From: Neobacillus notoginsengisoli
GTDB taxonomy: Bacteria; Bacillota; Bacilli; Bacillales; Cytobacillaceae
Direction of reading: 5' to 3'
Assembly: GCF_003515685.1 (NCBI RefSeq)
Contig: NZ_QWEG01000004.1
Coordinates: 297,860 to 361,859, forward strand
DNA: 64,000 nucleotides
The translations under genes were made by a program, and so were the position numbers. A model generated the notes under the pieces. That model saw only the letters and a list, made by a program, of their open reading frames with translations, had not been told where the DNA came from and did not search any database. Below, one piece after another: positions 11,036-20,157 of the stretch (position 1 is the stretch's first letter; every line of letters starts with the position of its first letter).

Positions 11036-11240
11036 ATGCTGGTAGATGAAGGAAAGAGGGAATCAAAATGTTTTTTTAAAAAAATTAAAAACTACTCACG
11101 TATCGTTTTAGTTTAGAAGGAAGGAGGAGAGGAAATTCATGAGCAGACACTCATGTATAAAATGAAAATAGGCGTATAATATGAAAAGTATTGTGATAAG
11201 GGAGGGTTTTGCCTGAATGTATTTTTAGGCAGATAAATGG

Positions 11241-13178
11241 ATGGACAACGCAAATAAAACATCGAATAAATCTAATATTTATACAGTTTTTCAAACTTTT
11301 AAAAGTGCTTTTATGTTCAAAAGAAACCCATTTCCATGGCGAAAGGCTTTATGTGCAGGATTGGCATCTTCACTGCCAATTTTGATTGGAATTCTAATGG
11401 GAAATATGGGATATGGGCTTGCAGCCGGCATTGGGGGATTTGCGTATTTATACGTCTTTAATCAGCCTTACGCACAGCGTGCTAAAATGATCTTCTTAGT
11501 GGCACTGGGACTTGCTTTTTCCATGGCATTGGGAATCCTTCTTTCCCCTTATCCGGTCGGAATGGCGATTGGGCTCGGGGTTCTAGGTGCTCTTGGAATT
11601 TTTTTGTTTGGCGCTCTCAAAATCCCCGGTCCTTCTGCAGTGTTTTTCGTTCTATGCTTTGCCATTGCAACAGGGCTTCCCGCAACACCGGACGAGGCGC
11701 GGATACGGGCAGGCCTCGTTTTACTAGGAGGATTATTATCGTGGCTGATTAGCATGGCTGGCTGGTTTTTTCATCCGCATGGTCCCGAAACTGCAGCAAT
11801 GAAAAAAGCGTATAGCCAGCTTGCCAATTTTGCGGTATCGGCCGCGGTGGGGAAAAGCGAAGAACAGTATAAAACGGTAACTGCCTTAAAAGAGGCGGAA
11901 GCGATTCTCCTCTCTGGCTACTCTTTCTGGACTCATAGTGAACAATATAAACGCCTTTATCTACTGAACGATCATGCCAATCGTTTGTTTTTGGAAATCC
12001 TTGATTTAACCCGTAATGGGAAGGCGCTTCCTCTAGAAATCAGCCAGTCTTTGCTGGCACTGGCCGGGGCAATTGGCTCGCGGAAGAAAAACGAGGCTAA
12101 GATTCTGCAGCCTGAAATGAGCAATGGTAGGATTGCCAATTTATTCATGAAAATTTATGACGCGGATGCCATTATGAATGAGCCGATCGAAAAAATTGAA
12201 CAATCTGTAAAAATTGTCAAGCCCTCAGTAAAATCGCAGTTGCTTGGTGCTTTTGATAAGAACTCAATTGTTTTTTTATCTGCTCTGAGATACGGCATTG
12301 TTCTCATCGTTGCTTCGCTTATTTCCTATGCATTGCCAGTTGAGCGGCCGTATTGGATCCCGCTTTCGTGTGCAGCTGTCATGCTCGGGTCAACAATCGT
12401 TGCGACATTTCACCGTGCCATACAGCGAACGTTCGGTACGATGATTGGGCTTATTATTGCAAGTGTCATCCTGCTCAATATCCAGAATGCCTTCTTGGTC
12501 GTGCCCACGATTTTTGTACTTACTTTCCTGACAGAGCTGTTCATTGTCCGAAACTATGCCTTGGCAGTAGTGTTCATTACGCCTTCAGCTTTGTTGATTG
12601 CCGAATATTCAACGAGCATTCATAACTTCACCCTATTTGCGTCAGCCAGGGCCGAGAACATTGTTATTGGCAGCCTGATTGGTTTATCAGGGGTCCTGTT
12701 GTTTGGGCGTAAGGCAGCTTCAAGCAAGTTGAATCATTTTCTTGCAAAAACAATTCGCAGCCAGGGGCAATATGTGGTCGGGCTGTTTTCAGAGGACAAT
12801 AAAAAAATGTCTTTTCATGAAAGCGGCGAGCGGAGAAAAATGCATGTCAACCTGGTGAACCTGATTACGATTTACACGTCCGCCCTAGGTGAGCGCGCGG
12901 TTGGGAAAAGCAAACTGGAATCGTTATGGCCCGCCATCTTTTCAATCGAATTATTGGGTTACTATCTTGATTCTGCCTTGAAATATGAGGAGAGGCCGAT
13001 TCTTTCCGACCAGGAACTGGCGCAACTGCTCTATGTATTTGAAACAATGGCCAGGGCAGTGGAACAAAATCTCCCGCCAGTGCCAAGACAAATCCCAGAA
13101 CTGCAAAAATTCTCAACGATCCGAAATGAAATCATTCGGCTTCAGAAGGCCTTAACAATTGGGGTGGAGTTTGCTTGA
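11241..13178 (+). CDS. FUSC family membrane protein (aromatic-acid exporter-like)
   Basis: This 645-residue protein has the duplicated layout of the FUSC family: a hydrophobic block of about six helices near residues 35-170, a soluble stretch (about 175-340), a second membrane block (about 345-490) and a cytoplasmic C-terminal tail. Family members such as the YccS and AaeB groups export aromatic or weak acids; the substrate here is unknown. An in-frame TAG at 11226 rules out a longer start, and the ribosome binding site before 11241 is weak. A downstream ATG at 11312 is the alternative. It stands alone and is divergent from ilvE. Confidence 0.8.
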   Translation: MDNANKTSNKSNIYTVFQTFKSAFMFKRNPFPWRKALCAGLASSLPILIGILMGNMGYGLAAGIGGFAYLYVFNQPYAQRAKMIFLVALGLAFSMALGILLSPYPVGMAIGLGVLGALGIFLFGALKIPGPSAVFFVLCFAIATGLPATPDEARIRAGLVLLGGLLSWLISMAGWFFHPHGPETAAMKKAYSQLANFAVSAAVGKSEEQYKTVTALKEAEAILLSGYSFWTHSEQYKRLYLLNDHANRLFLEILDLTRNGKALPLEISQSLLALAGAIGSRKKNEAKILQPEMSNGRIANLFMKIYDADAIMNEPIEKIEQSVKIVKPSVKSQLLGAFDKNSIVFLSALRYGIVLIVASLISYALPVERPYWIPLSCAAVMLGSTIVATFHRAIQRTFGTMIGLIIASVILLNIQNAFLVVPTIFVLTFLTELFIVRNYALAVVFITPSALLIAEYSTSIHNFTLFASARAENIVIGSLIGLSGVLLFGRKAASSKLNHFLAKTIRSQGQYVVGLFSEDNKKMSFHESGERRKMHVNLVNLITIYTSALGERAVGKSKLESLWPAIFSIELLGYYLDSALKYEERPILSDQELAQLLYVFETMARAVEQNLPPVPRQIPELQKFSTIRNEIIRLQKALTIGVEFA

Positions 13179-13230
13179 TAGAGCAGACAAAATACTATTT
13201 AACAAAAATAGAATGGCATGAATCGGAATC

Positions 13231-13259
13231 GAGCCTGCTTCAGTAGCAGGTTCTTTTTA
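13231..13259 (+). terminator. Intrinsic terminator after the FUSC gene
   Basis: The arms GCCTGCT and AGCAGGT enclose CAGT/TCAGT and are followed by TCTTTTT. Confidence 0.75.
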
Positions 13260-13285
13260 CGGGAAAATTGTGAACATCTAAACTT

Positions 13286-13302
13286 TGGCACACTTCTTGC
13301 AT
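13286..13302 (+). promoter_or_regulatory. Sigma-54 (-24/-12) promoter of the CoA-transferase-thiolase operon
   Basis: TGGCAC, five bases, then TTGCAT is a full match to the SigL/RpoN consensus. It lies about 60 bases before the first CoA-transferase gene. The identical core recurs before the permease at 16099, and an enhancer-binding protein is encoded at 18606-20012. Confidence 0.92.
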
Positions 13303-13362
13303 CTTAGAATGGTGTGAGAAAGAACAACCTCACGTACAAATACATTCGGGGGTGTTTTTAGG

Positions 13363-14022
13363 GTGAACAAAGTAATTTCAAGAGAAGAAGTTTCTTCGTT
13401 TTTCCGGGACGGAATGACAGTGATGGCGGGCGGCTTTATGGGGGTGGGAACTCCACAGGAACTCGTTGATATTATGCTAGAAAAAAACATTAAGGACATT
13501 ACACTGATTGCAAATGATACCGCCTTCATTGAGTCCGGGGTCGGGCCACTGGTTGTTAATCACCGGGTAAAAAAAGTTATTGCTTCGCATATAGGAACAA
13601 ATCCGGAAACCGGAAGGCAAATGATTGCAGAAGAAATGGAGGTTGAACTAGTTCCCCAAGGAACTTTGGCTGAACGTGTCCGTGCTGGCGGCTCTGGTCT
13701 TGGCGGAGTATTAACACCAACTGGAATAGGAACAGTTGTCCAGGAAGGCAAAGAAGTCATCACGGTTGATGGGCGTGAATTCCTGCTTGAGAAACCACTT
13801 AGGGCAGAGGTGGCGATTCTTAAAGCTTATAAAGCTGATAAAGCGGGGAATCTTGTTTATCACCGTTCCGCTCGTAACTTTAATCCGCTGATGGCTTTAG
13901 CTGCTGACGTTGTGATTGCCCAGGTGGAGAAAGTCGTCGGGGTAGGCGAGATTGATCCGGATGAGGTCATGACTCCGGGTATTCTAGTTGATAAAATTTT
14001 GGTTCAGGGAGGCTGCCAATAA
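13363..14022 (+). CDS. scoA: 3-oxoacid (acetoacetate) CoA-transferase subunit A
   Basis: A 219-residue alpha subunit of a two-subunit CoA-transferase that activates acetoacetate. Family motifs include [18 protein letters not shown] near residues 22-38 and [11 protein letters not shown] near 116-126. The start is a GTG at 13363 with a GGGGGTG site upstream. Its stop overlaps the next start (TAATG), which implies 1:1 coupled translation. It corresponds to B. subtilis ScoA or E. coli AtoD; succinyl-CoA versus acetyl-CoA as donor cannot be told from sequence alone. Confidence 0.93.
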   Translation: MNKVISREEVSSFFRDGMTVMAGGFMGVGTPQELVDIMLEKNIKDITLIANDTAFIESGVGPLVVNHRVKKVIASHIGTNPETGRQMIAEEMEVELVPQGTLAERVRAGGSGLGGVLTPTGIGTVVQEGKEVITVDGREFLLEKPLRAEVAILKAYKADKAGNLVYHRSARNFNPLMALAADVVIAQVEKVVGVGEIDPDEVMTPGILVDKILVQGGCQ

Positions 14023-14672
14023 TGACTATTACACTCTTAAGCCCAAAACAAATCATTGCAGCGCGTGTTGCAAAAGAAATGAAAGACGGTGATGTTGTCA
14101 ATCTTGGAATAGGACTACCGACTATGATACCGAATTTCCTGCCGGAAGATGTCAATGTTATTTTGCAATCGGAAAACGGCTATATCGGCCTAAAGCCGCT
14201 TGAAGGGGAAATAGATCCTGATCTTGTCAATGCGGGAGGCCAGCCGGCAGGGATTATTCCCGGAGGAGCATTTTTTGACAGCTTGTTTTCATTCGAACTG
14301 ATTCGCGGCGGGCATGTGGATGTAACTGTGCTTGGTGGACTTGAAGTTGATGAAAAGGGCAATCTTGCAAACTGGATGGTTCCTGGCAAAATGGTTCCTG
14401 GCATGGGGGGAGCGATGGACCTTGTGACAGGCGCAAAAAAGGTAATCGTCGCGATGGAGCACTGCGCAAAAAGCGGAACTTCCAAAGTCCTTAAAGAATG
14501 CCGGCTTCCGTTGACCGGTAAAGGAGTGGTAGACCTGATTGTGACCGAGATGGCGGTATTCCGTGTTACACCGGAAGGACTCCTGCTTGAGGAATTGCAA
14601 GAGGGAGCAACTCTTGAGGAAGTTAGGGGAAAAACTGAAGCATCATTTAAAGTCAATCCAGCTTTATTATAG
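14022..14672 (+). CDS. scoB: 3-oxoacid (acetoacetate) CoA-transferase subunit B
   Basis: The 216-residue beta subunit carries the catalytic glutamate in the QSENGYIGL motif near residues 48-56 and the GGAFFDSLFSFELIRGGHVDVTVLGG block near 85-112. It starts in the TAATG overlap with the alpha subunit and is followed 51 bp later by the thiolase. Together the three proteins convert acetoacetate to acetyl-CoA. Confidence 0.93.
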   Translation: MTITLLSPKQIIAARVAKEMKDGDVVNLGIGLPTMIPNFLPEDVNVILQSENGYIGLKPLEGEIDPDLVNAGGQPAGIIPGGAFFDSLFSFELIRGGHVDVTVLGGLEVDEKGNLANWMVPGKMVPGMGGAMDLVTGAKKVIVAMEHCAKSGTSKVLKECRLPLTGKGVVDLIVTEMAVFRVTPEGLLLEELQEGATLEEVRGKTEASFKVNPALL

Positions 14673-14723
14673 GTAAAACACGCTTTAGGTTTACACAAAA
14701 AGGTAAAAATAGGGGGAGAAGAT

Positions 14724-15911
14724 ATGCGTGATGTTGTAATTGTAAGTGCGGTCCGGACTGCAATAGGCAGTTTTATGGGGACATTGAGCAATACGCCAGC
14801 AACAGAGCTTGGGGCAATAGTAATTCGGGAAGCTTTAAAACGGGCGGGAATCAGTGGAGAACAGGTAGACGAAGTGATCATGGGCAATATTCTTCAAGCC
14901 GGTCTTGGCCAAGGGCCCGCCCGCCAAGCAGCACTTAAGGCCGGATTACCTGTTGAAGTGTCTTCGATGGCAATCAACAAGCTATGCGGCTCGGGGTTAA
15001 AGGCGGTCCATCTTGCTGTACAGGCGATACAAACTGGCAATGCCGAAATTGTTGTCGCAGGCGGAATGGAGAATATGAGTATGGCGCCTTATCTACTGCC
15101 TAACGGGAGAAGCGGCTATAGAATGGGCGATGGCAAGGTTTTAGATAGCATGATAAAAGACGGCCTTGAATGTGCGATCAACAACTATCATATGGGGACC
15201 ACAGCCGAAAACCTCGCCGGCAAATACGAATTATCAAGAGAAGAACAAGACGAGTTCGCAGCCTGGAGCCAGCAAAAAACTGAAATAGCCATTAAGGAAG
15301 GAAAGTTCAAGGATGAAATCGTGACAGTGGAAATTCCGCAGCGCAAAGGGGAGCCAATCAGGTTTGATACAGATGAATTCCCGCGCCAGGGGATAACCGC
15401 GGAAAAGCTTTCAAAGCTAAAGCCTGCTTTTAAAAAAGATGGTACTGTTACAGCTGGAAACGCTTCGGGAATTAATGACGGGGCAGCTGCTTTGATTGTG
15501 ATGAGCAGAGAGAAAGCAGTCGAATTGGGCATCGAACCGCTCGCAGTCATTAAGGCAAACAGCACAGCGGGGGTGGATCCTAGTATTATGGGCATTGGGC
15601 CAGTTCCTGCAGTGAAGAAAGCACTGCAAAAAGCTGGTCTTTCCATGGAGGAAATCGATTTGATTGAGGCGAATGAGGCGTTTGCCGCCCAGGCCTTGAG
15701 TGTTGGTCGCGAGCTTGGCATCTCAAAGGAAAAGCTGAATGTAAACGGCGGGGCAATCGCGCTTGGACATCCAATCGGAGCAAGTGGCGCCCGCATACTT
15801 GTCACCCTGCTCCATGAAATGAAACGCAAGAGAGCCCGCTTTGGTTTAGCGACTTTGTGCATCGGCGGCGGCCAAGGAATTGCTACAATTGTAGAAATGG
15901 AAGGAAAATAG
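14724..15911 (+). CDS. Acetyl-CoA C-acetyltransferase (thiolase)
   Basis: A 395-residue thiolase of the biosynthetic/degradative PhaA-AtoB-MmgA group. The nucleophilic cysteine is in [12 protein letters not shown] near residue 88. The C-terminal [10 protein letters not shown] (about 351-360) holds the catalytic histidine, and the second active-site cysteine lies in CIGGGQG near 383. AGGGGGAGAAG precedes the ATG. In this operon it cleaves acetoacetyl-CoA to two acetyl-CoA. Candidate names are atoB, thlA, yhfS and mmgA; none can be chosen safely. Confidence 0.95.
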   Translation: MRDVVIVSAVRTAIGSFMGTLSNTPATELGAIVIREALKRAGISGEQVDEVIMGNILQAGLGQGPARQAALKAGLPVEVSSMAINKLCGSGLKAVHLAVQAIQTGNAEIVVAGGMENMSMAPYLLPNGRSGYRMGDGKVLDSMIKDGLECAINNYHMGTTAENLAGKYELSREEQDEFAAWSQQKTEIAIKEGKFKDEIVTVEIPQRKGEPIRFDTDEFPRQGITAEKLSKLKPAFKKDGTVTAGNASGINDGAAALIVMSREKAVELGIEPLAVIKANSTAGVDPSIMGIGPVPAVKKALQKAGLSMEEIDLIEANEAFAAQALSVGRELGISKEKLNVNGGAIALGHPIGASGARILVTLLHEMKRKRARFGLATLCIGGGQGIATIVEMEGK

Positions 15912-15933
15912 ATAAGAGTCAAACTTCCTTGAT

Positions 15934-15980
15934 TCCGGAATTCCGGAGTGAAACTTGTCCGGTTTTCCGGAATTACGGAA
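15934..15980. promoter_or_regulatory. Candidate paired enhancer sites for the sigma-54 activator
   Basis: TCCGGAATTCCGGA (15934-15947) is a perfect palindrome, and TTCCGGAATTACGGAA (15965-15980) is a near copy with one mismatch. Their centres are 32 bp apart, close to three helical turns. They lie about 120-165 bp upstream of the -24 element at 16099, the usual place for an upstream activating sequence. The assignment to the activator at 18606 is inferred from position. A hairpin fold is possible but lacks a T-run, so it is not a terminator. Confidence 0.65.
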
Positions 15981-16098
15981 AAAAACAAACAATTAATAAG
16001 TGATTTAGCAATAATGAAAGGAGTTAAAATGATTGAAAAGTGGGTATTTTTCAATTATTTTAATAAATAATGGAATTTTTCAAGTTTAATTATTTTTA

Positions 16099-16115
16099 TG
16101 GCACGATACTTGCAT
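16099..16115 (+). promoter_or_regulatory. Sigma-54 (-24/-12) promoter of the permease-dehydrogenase operon
   Basis: TGGCAC, five bases, TTGCAT, the same core as at 13286. It lies about 85 bases before the permease start, which has an AAGGGGG site. Confidence 0.92.
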
Positions 16116-16199
16116 CTTAATTAGATTGCTAGCTTCATTTTGTAAACGCTTACCAAGGGGATGAAATGGAGCTCGCACAAAAAGTGAAGGGGGATTTAC

Positions 16200-17636
16200 A
16201 TGGAATTATTCGGTATTCTTTTAGCGCTTGGGCTTCTAATGTTTGTCGCCTACCGCGGGTTTTCTGTCATTCTTTTCGCGCCAATCTGTGCACTCTTAGC
16301 TGTCGTACTTATTGAACCAAGCCATGTCCTGCCATTCTATTCAGGTGTTTTCATGGAAAAAATGGTTGGATTCATCAAATCATACTTCCCTGTATTTTTG
16401 TTGGGGGCAATATTCGGGAAAGTAGTTGAGATGTCCGGCATTGCAGAATCAATCGCCAAGACAATTGTTGGCTGGCTTGGTGCTAAAAGGGCAATTTTGA
16501 CAATCGTTTTATTGGGCGCCATTCTGACATACAGCGGGGTCAGCCTGTTCGTAGCTGTTTTCGCCATTTATCCGTTTGCTGCCCAGATGTTCAGGCAGTC
16601 CAACATTCCTAAACGGCTCATTCCGGGTACAATCGCACTCGGCGCATTCACATTTACAATGGATGCTTTACCCGGCACCCCGCAGATTCAGAACGTTATC
16701 CCGACGTCATTTTTTAAGACTAATATTTACGCATCTCCTATTCTGGGTATTATCGGTGGGATTTTCGTCTTTGCATTAGGAATGGTTTACCTCGAATGGA
16801 GAAGAAAAAAAGCTGCGGAAGCCGGAGAAGGATACTTCGGTTTCGATTCTGAAAATGCCGCAGCCGCGGAACAGCTTGCCACAGAACAAAATGAATCGGT
16901 TCCGGATATGTCACAGGGACAATCCCGTGCAAGACAAATCCTGGCATTTGTACCGCTCGTCCTTGTCGGAGTGACGAATAAATTGTTTATCACTTTGATT
17001 CCAAAATGGTATCCTGAAGGGTTTGATTTTGCCGCCATCGGCCTCAATGCATTTACTGTAGATGTATCGGCGGTTATGGGAATCTGGGCCGTTGAAATGG
17101 CCTTGATTGTGGGAATCATTTCAGCTTTGTTTTATAACTGGAAGCGTGTAACGTTTAAATTCAAGGAAGGCCTTAACCTAGCTATTGCAGGCTCGCTCCT
17201 GGCCACAATGAATACAGCTTCCGAGTACGGATTTGGGGGAGTTATCTCATCTCTTCCTGGTTTCGCGAAAATAAGCGACGGCATCTCCAATACATTTACA
17301 AACCCACTTGTAAATGGCGCGGTTACAACAACTACTCTTGCTGGTATTACTGGTTCGGCTTCCGGAGGAATGGGGATTGCGTTAAGTGCGATGGCTGACA
17401 AATACAATGCGGCGATTGCTGCGGCAAATATTCCACCTGAAGTTATGCACCGAGTTGTATCAATGGCTTCCGGCGGTATGGACACGCTTCCGCATAACGG
17501 GGCGGTCATCACGTTGCTTGCTGTTACGGGCTTGACCCATAAGCAATCATACCGGGACATTTTTGCGGTAACGATCATTAAAACATTGGCAGTATTCGTC
17601 ATTATTGGCCTTTATTCTATGTTCGGCCTTGTCTAA
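16200..17636 (+). CDS. GntP family permease, probable 3-hydroxybutyrate uptake
   Basis: This 478-residue protein has about 12 hydrophobic helices and the GntP-type features SGVSLFVAVFAIYPFA, DALPGTPQIQN (about 160-170) and a glycine-rich SGSASGGMGIAL loop near 390. A conserved MDTLPHNGAV segment lies near 428. GntP members import organic acids in symport with protons; B. subtilis YxjC sits in the equivalent ketone-body operon. Context with the dehydrogenase 33 bp downstream and the CoA-transferase operon upstream points to hydroxybutyrate or acetoacetate as substrate, which remains an inference. Confidence 0.88.
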   Translation: MELFGILLALGLLMFVAYRGFSVILFAPICALLAVVLIEPSHVLPFYSGVFMEKMVGFIKSYFPVFLLGAIFGKVVEMSGIAESIAKTIVGWLGAKRAILTIVLLGAILTYSGVSLFVAVFAIYPFAAQMFRQSNIPKRLIPGTIALGAFTFTMDALPGTPQIQNVIPTSFFKTNIYASPILGIIGGIFVFALGMVYLEWRRKKAAEAGEGYFGFDSENAAAAEQLATEQNESVPDMSQGQSRARQILAFVPLVLVGVTNKLFITLIPKWYPEGFDFAAIGLNAFTVDVSAVMGIWAVEMALIVGIISALFYNWKRVTFKFKEGLNLAIAGSLLATMNTASEYGFGGVISSLPGFAKISDGISNTFTNPLVNGAVTTTTLAGITGSASGGMGIALSAMADKYNAAIAAANIPPEVMHRVVSMASGGMDTLPHNGAVITLLAVTGLTHKQSYRDIFAVTIIKTLAVFVIIGLYSMFGLV

Positions 17637-17669
17637 AAAGGGAGTGTTAAACAAATAGGGAGGTTTATT

Positions 17670-18452
17670 ATGAAACAGTTAGATGGAAAAGTCGCCTTTA
17701 TTACTGGATCAGCAAGCGGGATTGGACTCGAAATAGCCACTGCTTTTGCCAAAGAAGGGGCGAAGGTTGTGATTTCAGACCTGAATGCGGAAAAGAGTGA
17801 GCATGTAGCAGAAACGCTACGCAGCGAAGGCTTTCAGGCATTTTCCGCGCCATGTGATGTCACGAATGAAGAAGCATATAAAAATGCCCTTCTGTCTGCA
17901 GCTGAAAAGTTCGGTAAAATCGACATCCTGGTCAACAATGCAGGGCTGCAGTTTGTTTCGCCAATCGAAGAATTCCCAACCGAAAAGTTTGAGCTGCTTG
18001 TAAAAGTCATGCTGACCGCCCCGTTCATCGGCATTAAAAGCGTATTTCCAATGATGAAAAAACAGGGCTTTGGCCGCGTAATCAATATGGCTTCCATTAA
18101 TGGTGTAATCGGTTTTGCCGGAAAGGCTGCTTACAATAGCGCGAAGCATGGGGTAATCGGCCTGACCAAGGTGGCCGCCCTTGAAGGCGCTGCAGATGGA
18201 ATTACTGTCAATGCACTTTGCCCGGGCTATGTCGATACACCGCTCGTCCGCGGCCAGCTTGGCGACCTTGCCAAGACAAGGAACGTTCCATTGGAAAGCG
18301 TCCTTGAGGAAGTCATTTACCCGCTAGTTCCACAGAAGAGGCTTTTATCAGTATCAGAGATTGCAGACTACGCCATCTTCCTGGCAAGTCATAAAGGCCG
18401 GGGAATTACTGGCCAGGCAGTCATCCTTGATGGAGGCTATACTGTCCAATAG
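17670..18452 (+). CDS. 3-hydroxybutyrate dehydrogenase (SDR)
   Basis: A 260-residue short-chain dehydrogenase with the cofactor motif TGSASGIG (about 11-18), NNAG near 90, the catalytic serine region INMASING near 140 and YNSAK near 154-158. The C-terminal LCPGYVDTPLVRGQ segment is typical of D-beta-hydroxybutyrate dehydrogenases. GGGAGG lies upstream of the ATG. It oxidises 3-hydroxybutyrate to acetoacetate, feeding ScoAB and the thiolase. It is equivalent to bdhA or yxjF. Confidence 0.92.
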   Translation: MKQLDGKVAFITGSASGIGLEIATAFAKEGAKVVISDLNAEKSEHVAETLRSEGFQAFSAPCDVTNEEAYKNALLSAAEKFGKIDILVNNAGLQFVSPIEEFPTEKFELLVKVMLTAPFIGIKSVFPMMKKQGFGRVINMASINGVIGFAGKAAYNSAKHGVIGLTKVAALEGAADGITVNALCPGYVDTPLVRGQLGDLAKTRNVPLESVLEEVIYPLVPQKRLLSVSEIADYAIFLASHKGRGITGQAVILDGGYTVQ

Positions 18453-18496
18453 AAGAATGGCTAGTTTACTATCTCTGTCTTTCTAGTCCCATCAAT

Positions 18497-18528
18497 CCTG
18501 TCCAGCGTTCCGGACAGGGTTCTTTTTT
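18497..18528 (+). terminator. Intrinsic terminator of the permease-dehydrogenase operon
   Basis: The arms CCTGTCC and GGACAGG enclose an 8-base loop and are followed by GTTCTTTTTT. Confidence 0.85.
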
Positions 18529-18605
18529 GTAAAACGATTGAAAACGGGTACATTTCTTGAAGTTCCTTGTTATAATTACCGTAATAGTCTGTCAAAGGTG
18601 GGGAA

Positions 18606-20012
18606 ATGGTGAACGTACGAATTGATGACATTCCTGTGCATTGGCTTGAGGAAATTATTAATCTATCTGCTGAGAAAATCGTTGTGACCGACCGTGACGG
18701 CATCATTCTTTATATCAACGAATCCTATTGCAATTTTCTCGGGACAACTGTGGAACAGGCGATGAGAAGGCCTGTCCAGGAAGTGATAGAGAATACAAGA
18801 ATGCATATTGTGTCCCGCACCGGTCAGGCTGAAATTGCAGCCGTCCATCACATTAATGGTTCCGAAATGATTGCTAACCGGTTTCCGCTTATTGTATCGG
18901 GTGAACTGGTAGGAGCCGTTGGGACTGTCATGTTTAAAAATCCGGAAGAATTGCATTCATATAAGGGGAAAATTCACCATCTTGTCGAAGAGTTAAAATA
19001 CTATAAAACAAAATTAGAAAAAGAGCTAACGAGTAAATATAGCTTTTCCGACCTCATTGGGACAAGCCGGGCCTTCATGGAAGCGAAAACACTCGCAGAA
19101 AGAACTTCCGGCAGTAAATCGGCGGTTCTGCTGCTTGGGGAATCTGGCACAGGTAAGGAGCTGTTTGCCCATTCCATCCATTCATGCAGTTTGCGGAATG
19201 GCTTTCCGTTTGTCGCTATTAACTGTGCATCCATTCCTGAGCATTTGCTTGAATCTGAACTGTTTGGGTATGAGGACGGGGCGTTTACTGGTGCAAAAAG
19301 AGGCGGGAAAAAAGGCCAATTCCAGTTAGCGAACCGAGGTACTATTTTTCTTGATGAGATCGGCGATATGCCGCTGGCGATGCAAAGCAAGCTTCTCCGT
19401 GTACTGCAGGAAAAGGAAGTACATCCGGTAGGCAGCCAGAAATGTGTCAAGGTGGATGTCAGGATTATTGCGGCGACTCACCGGGATCTTGAACAGATGG
19501 TGGAAGAAGGCACATTCCGCCAGGACTTATATTACAGGCTGAATGTGATAAAAATTGAAATCCCACCACTTCGCAACCGGAAAGAGGACATTAAACTTTT
19601 AGCCGAAAAACTTGTGGAAAAGCTCGAGAAAAAGTTTCACCGTAAATTTACGGACTTGTCCCCGGAGGTTGTTGCAATCTTGGAAAAGCACTCGTGGCCG
19701 GGCAATATCCGTGAACTGGAAAACGTTATGGAACGCTGCATTAATGTACTGGATGGGGATACAATCAAAATTCACCATCTTCCGCTTTACCTTCGTGATC
19801 AGGAAATATCCGCTGGGAAACAAGCAATTGAAACAAAATCTAATTCTGTTGAATCGGTCAGACCGTTGAAGGAAATCATAGCCGAAGCCGAAAAACAGGC
19901 CATCATGAATGCGTTGGCAGCCGCGGATGGGAATCGCCAAGAAGCGGCCAAGCTGCTCAACATTGGCAAAACAAGCTTTTATGAAAAATGCAGGATTTAT
20001 TCAATTAAGTGA
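18606..20012 (+). CDS. Sigma-54 dependent transcriptional activator (PAS-AAA-Fis)
   Basis: A 468-residue enhancer-binding protein. An N-terminal PAS domain (about 10-115) is the probable sensor. The AAA+ domain has Walker A GESGTGKELF near residue 180, the sigma-54 contact loop GAFTGA and Walker B IFLDEIGD. The C-terminal Fis-type helix-turn-helix ends NRQEAAKLLNIGKTSFYEK. No receiver domain is present, so it is likely ligand-controlled. It lies just downstream of two -24/-12 promoters and is the natural activator of both, in the manner of BkdR or RocR. The ligand is unknown. GTG at 18609 is an equally good start. Confidence 0.92.
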   Translation: MVNVRIDDIPVHWLEEIINLSAEKIVVTDRDGIILYINESYCNFLGTTVEQAMRRPVQEVIENTRMHIVSRTGQAEIAAVHHINGSEMIANRFPLIVSGELVGAVGTVMFKNPEELHSYKGKIHHLVEELKYYKTKLEKELTSKYSFSDLIGTSRAFMEAKTLAERTSGSKSAVLLLGESGTGKELFAHSIHSCSLRNGFPFVAINCASIPEHLLESELFGYEDGAFTGAKRGGKKGQFQLANRGTIFLDEIGDMPLAMQSKLLRVLQEKEVHPVGSQKCVKVDVRIIAATHRDLEQMVEEGTFRQDLYYRLNVIKIEIPPLRNRKEDIKLLAEKLVEKLEKKFHRKFTDLSPEVVAILEKHSWPGNIRELENVMERCINVLDGDTIKIHHLPLYLRDQEISAGKQAIETKSNSVESVRPLKEIIAEAEKQAIMNALAAADGNRQEAAKLLNIGKTSFYEKCRIYSIK

Positions 20013-20028
20013 AGCGCCAGGGCCGCGT

Positions 20029-20060
20029 GTCGCCTCCTTCGTGGATGCGTGGATTGAAAT
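20029..20060 (+). repeat. Orphan type I-C CRISPR-like repeat
   Basis: A single 32-bp sequence begins GTCGCCTCC and ends GCGTGGATTGAAAT, with an imperfect internal hairpin around TTCG. It has the start, length, hairpin and ATTGAAAT end typical of type I-C repeats. No second repeat, spacer array or cas gene is visible within the window. It lies 17 bp after the sigma-54 activator stop. Confidence 0.6.
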
Positions 20061-20157
20061 GAATTTGCTGATAAACCTATTAACAATCCCCTCCTGTAAT
20101 ACCCCGGCTTACGGAAGCATATACAAGTATTAGGCTTACCCGGGGGAGGTCCTGTGG

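Noticed and set aside
15934..15980. Terminator for the thiolase operon
   Set aside because: The GGAATTCC-rich fold has no T-run on the plus strand; spacing and symmetry fit enhancer sites better.
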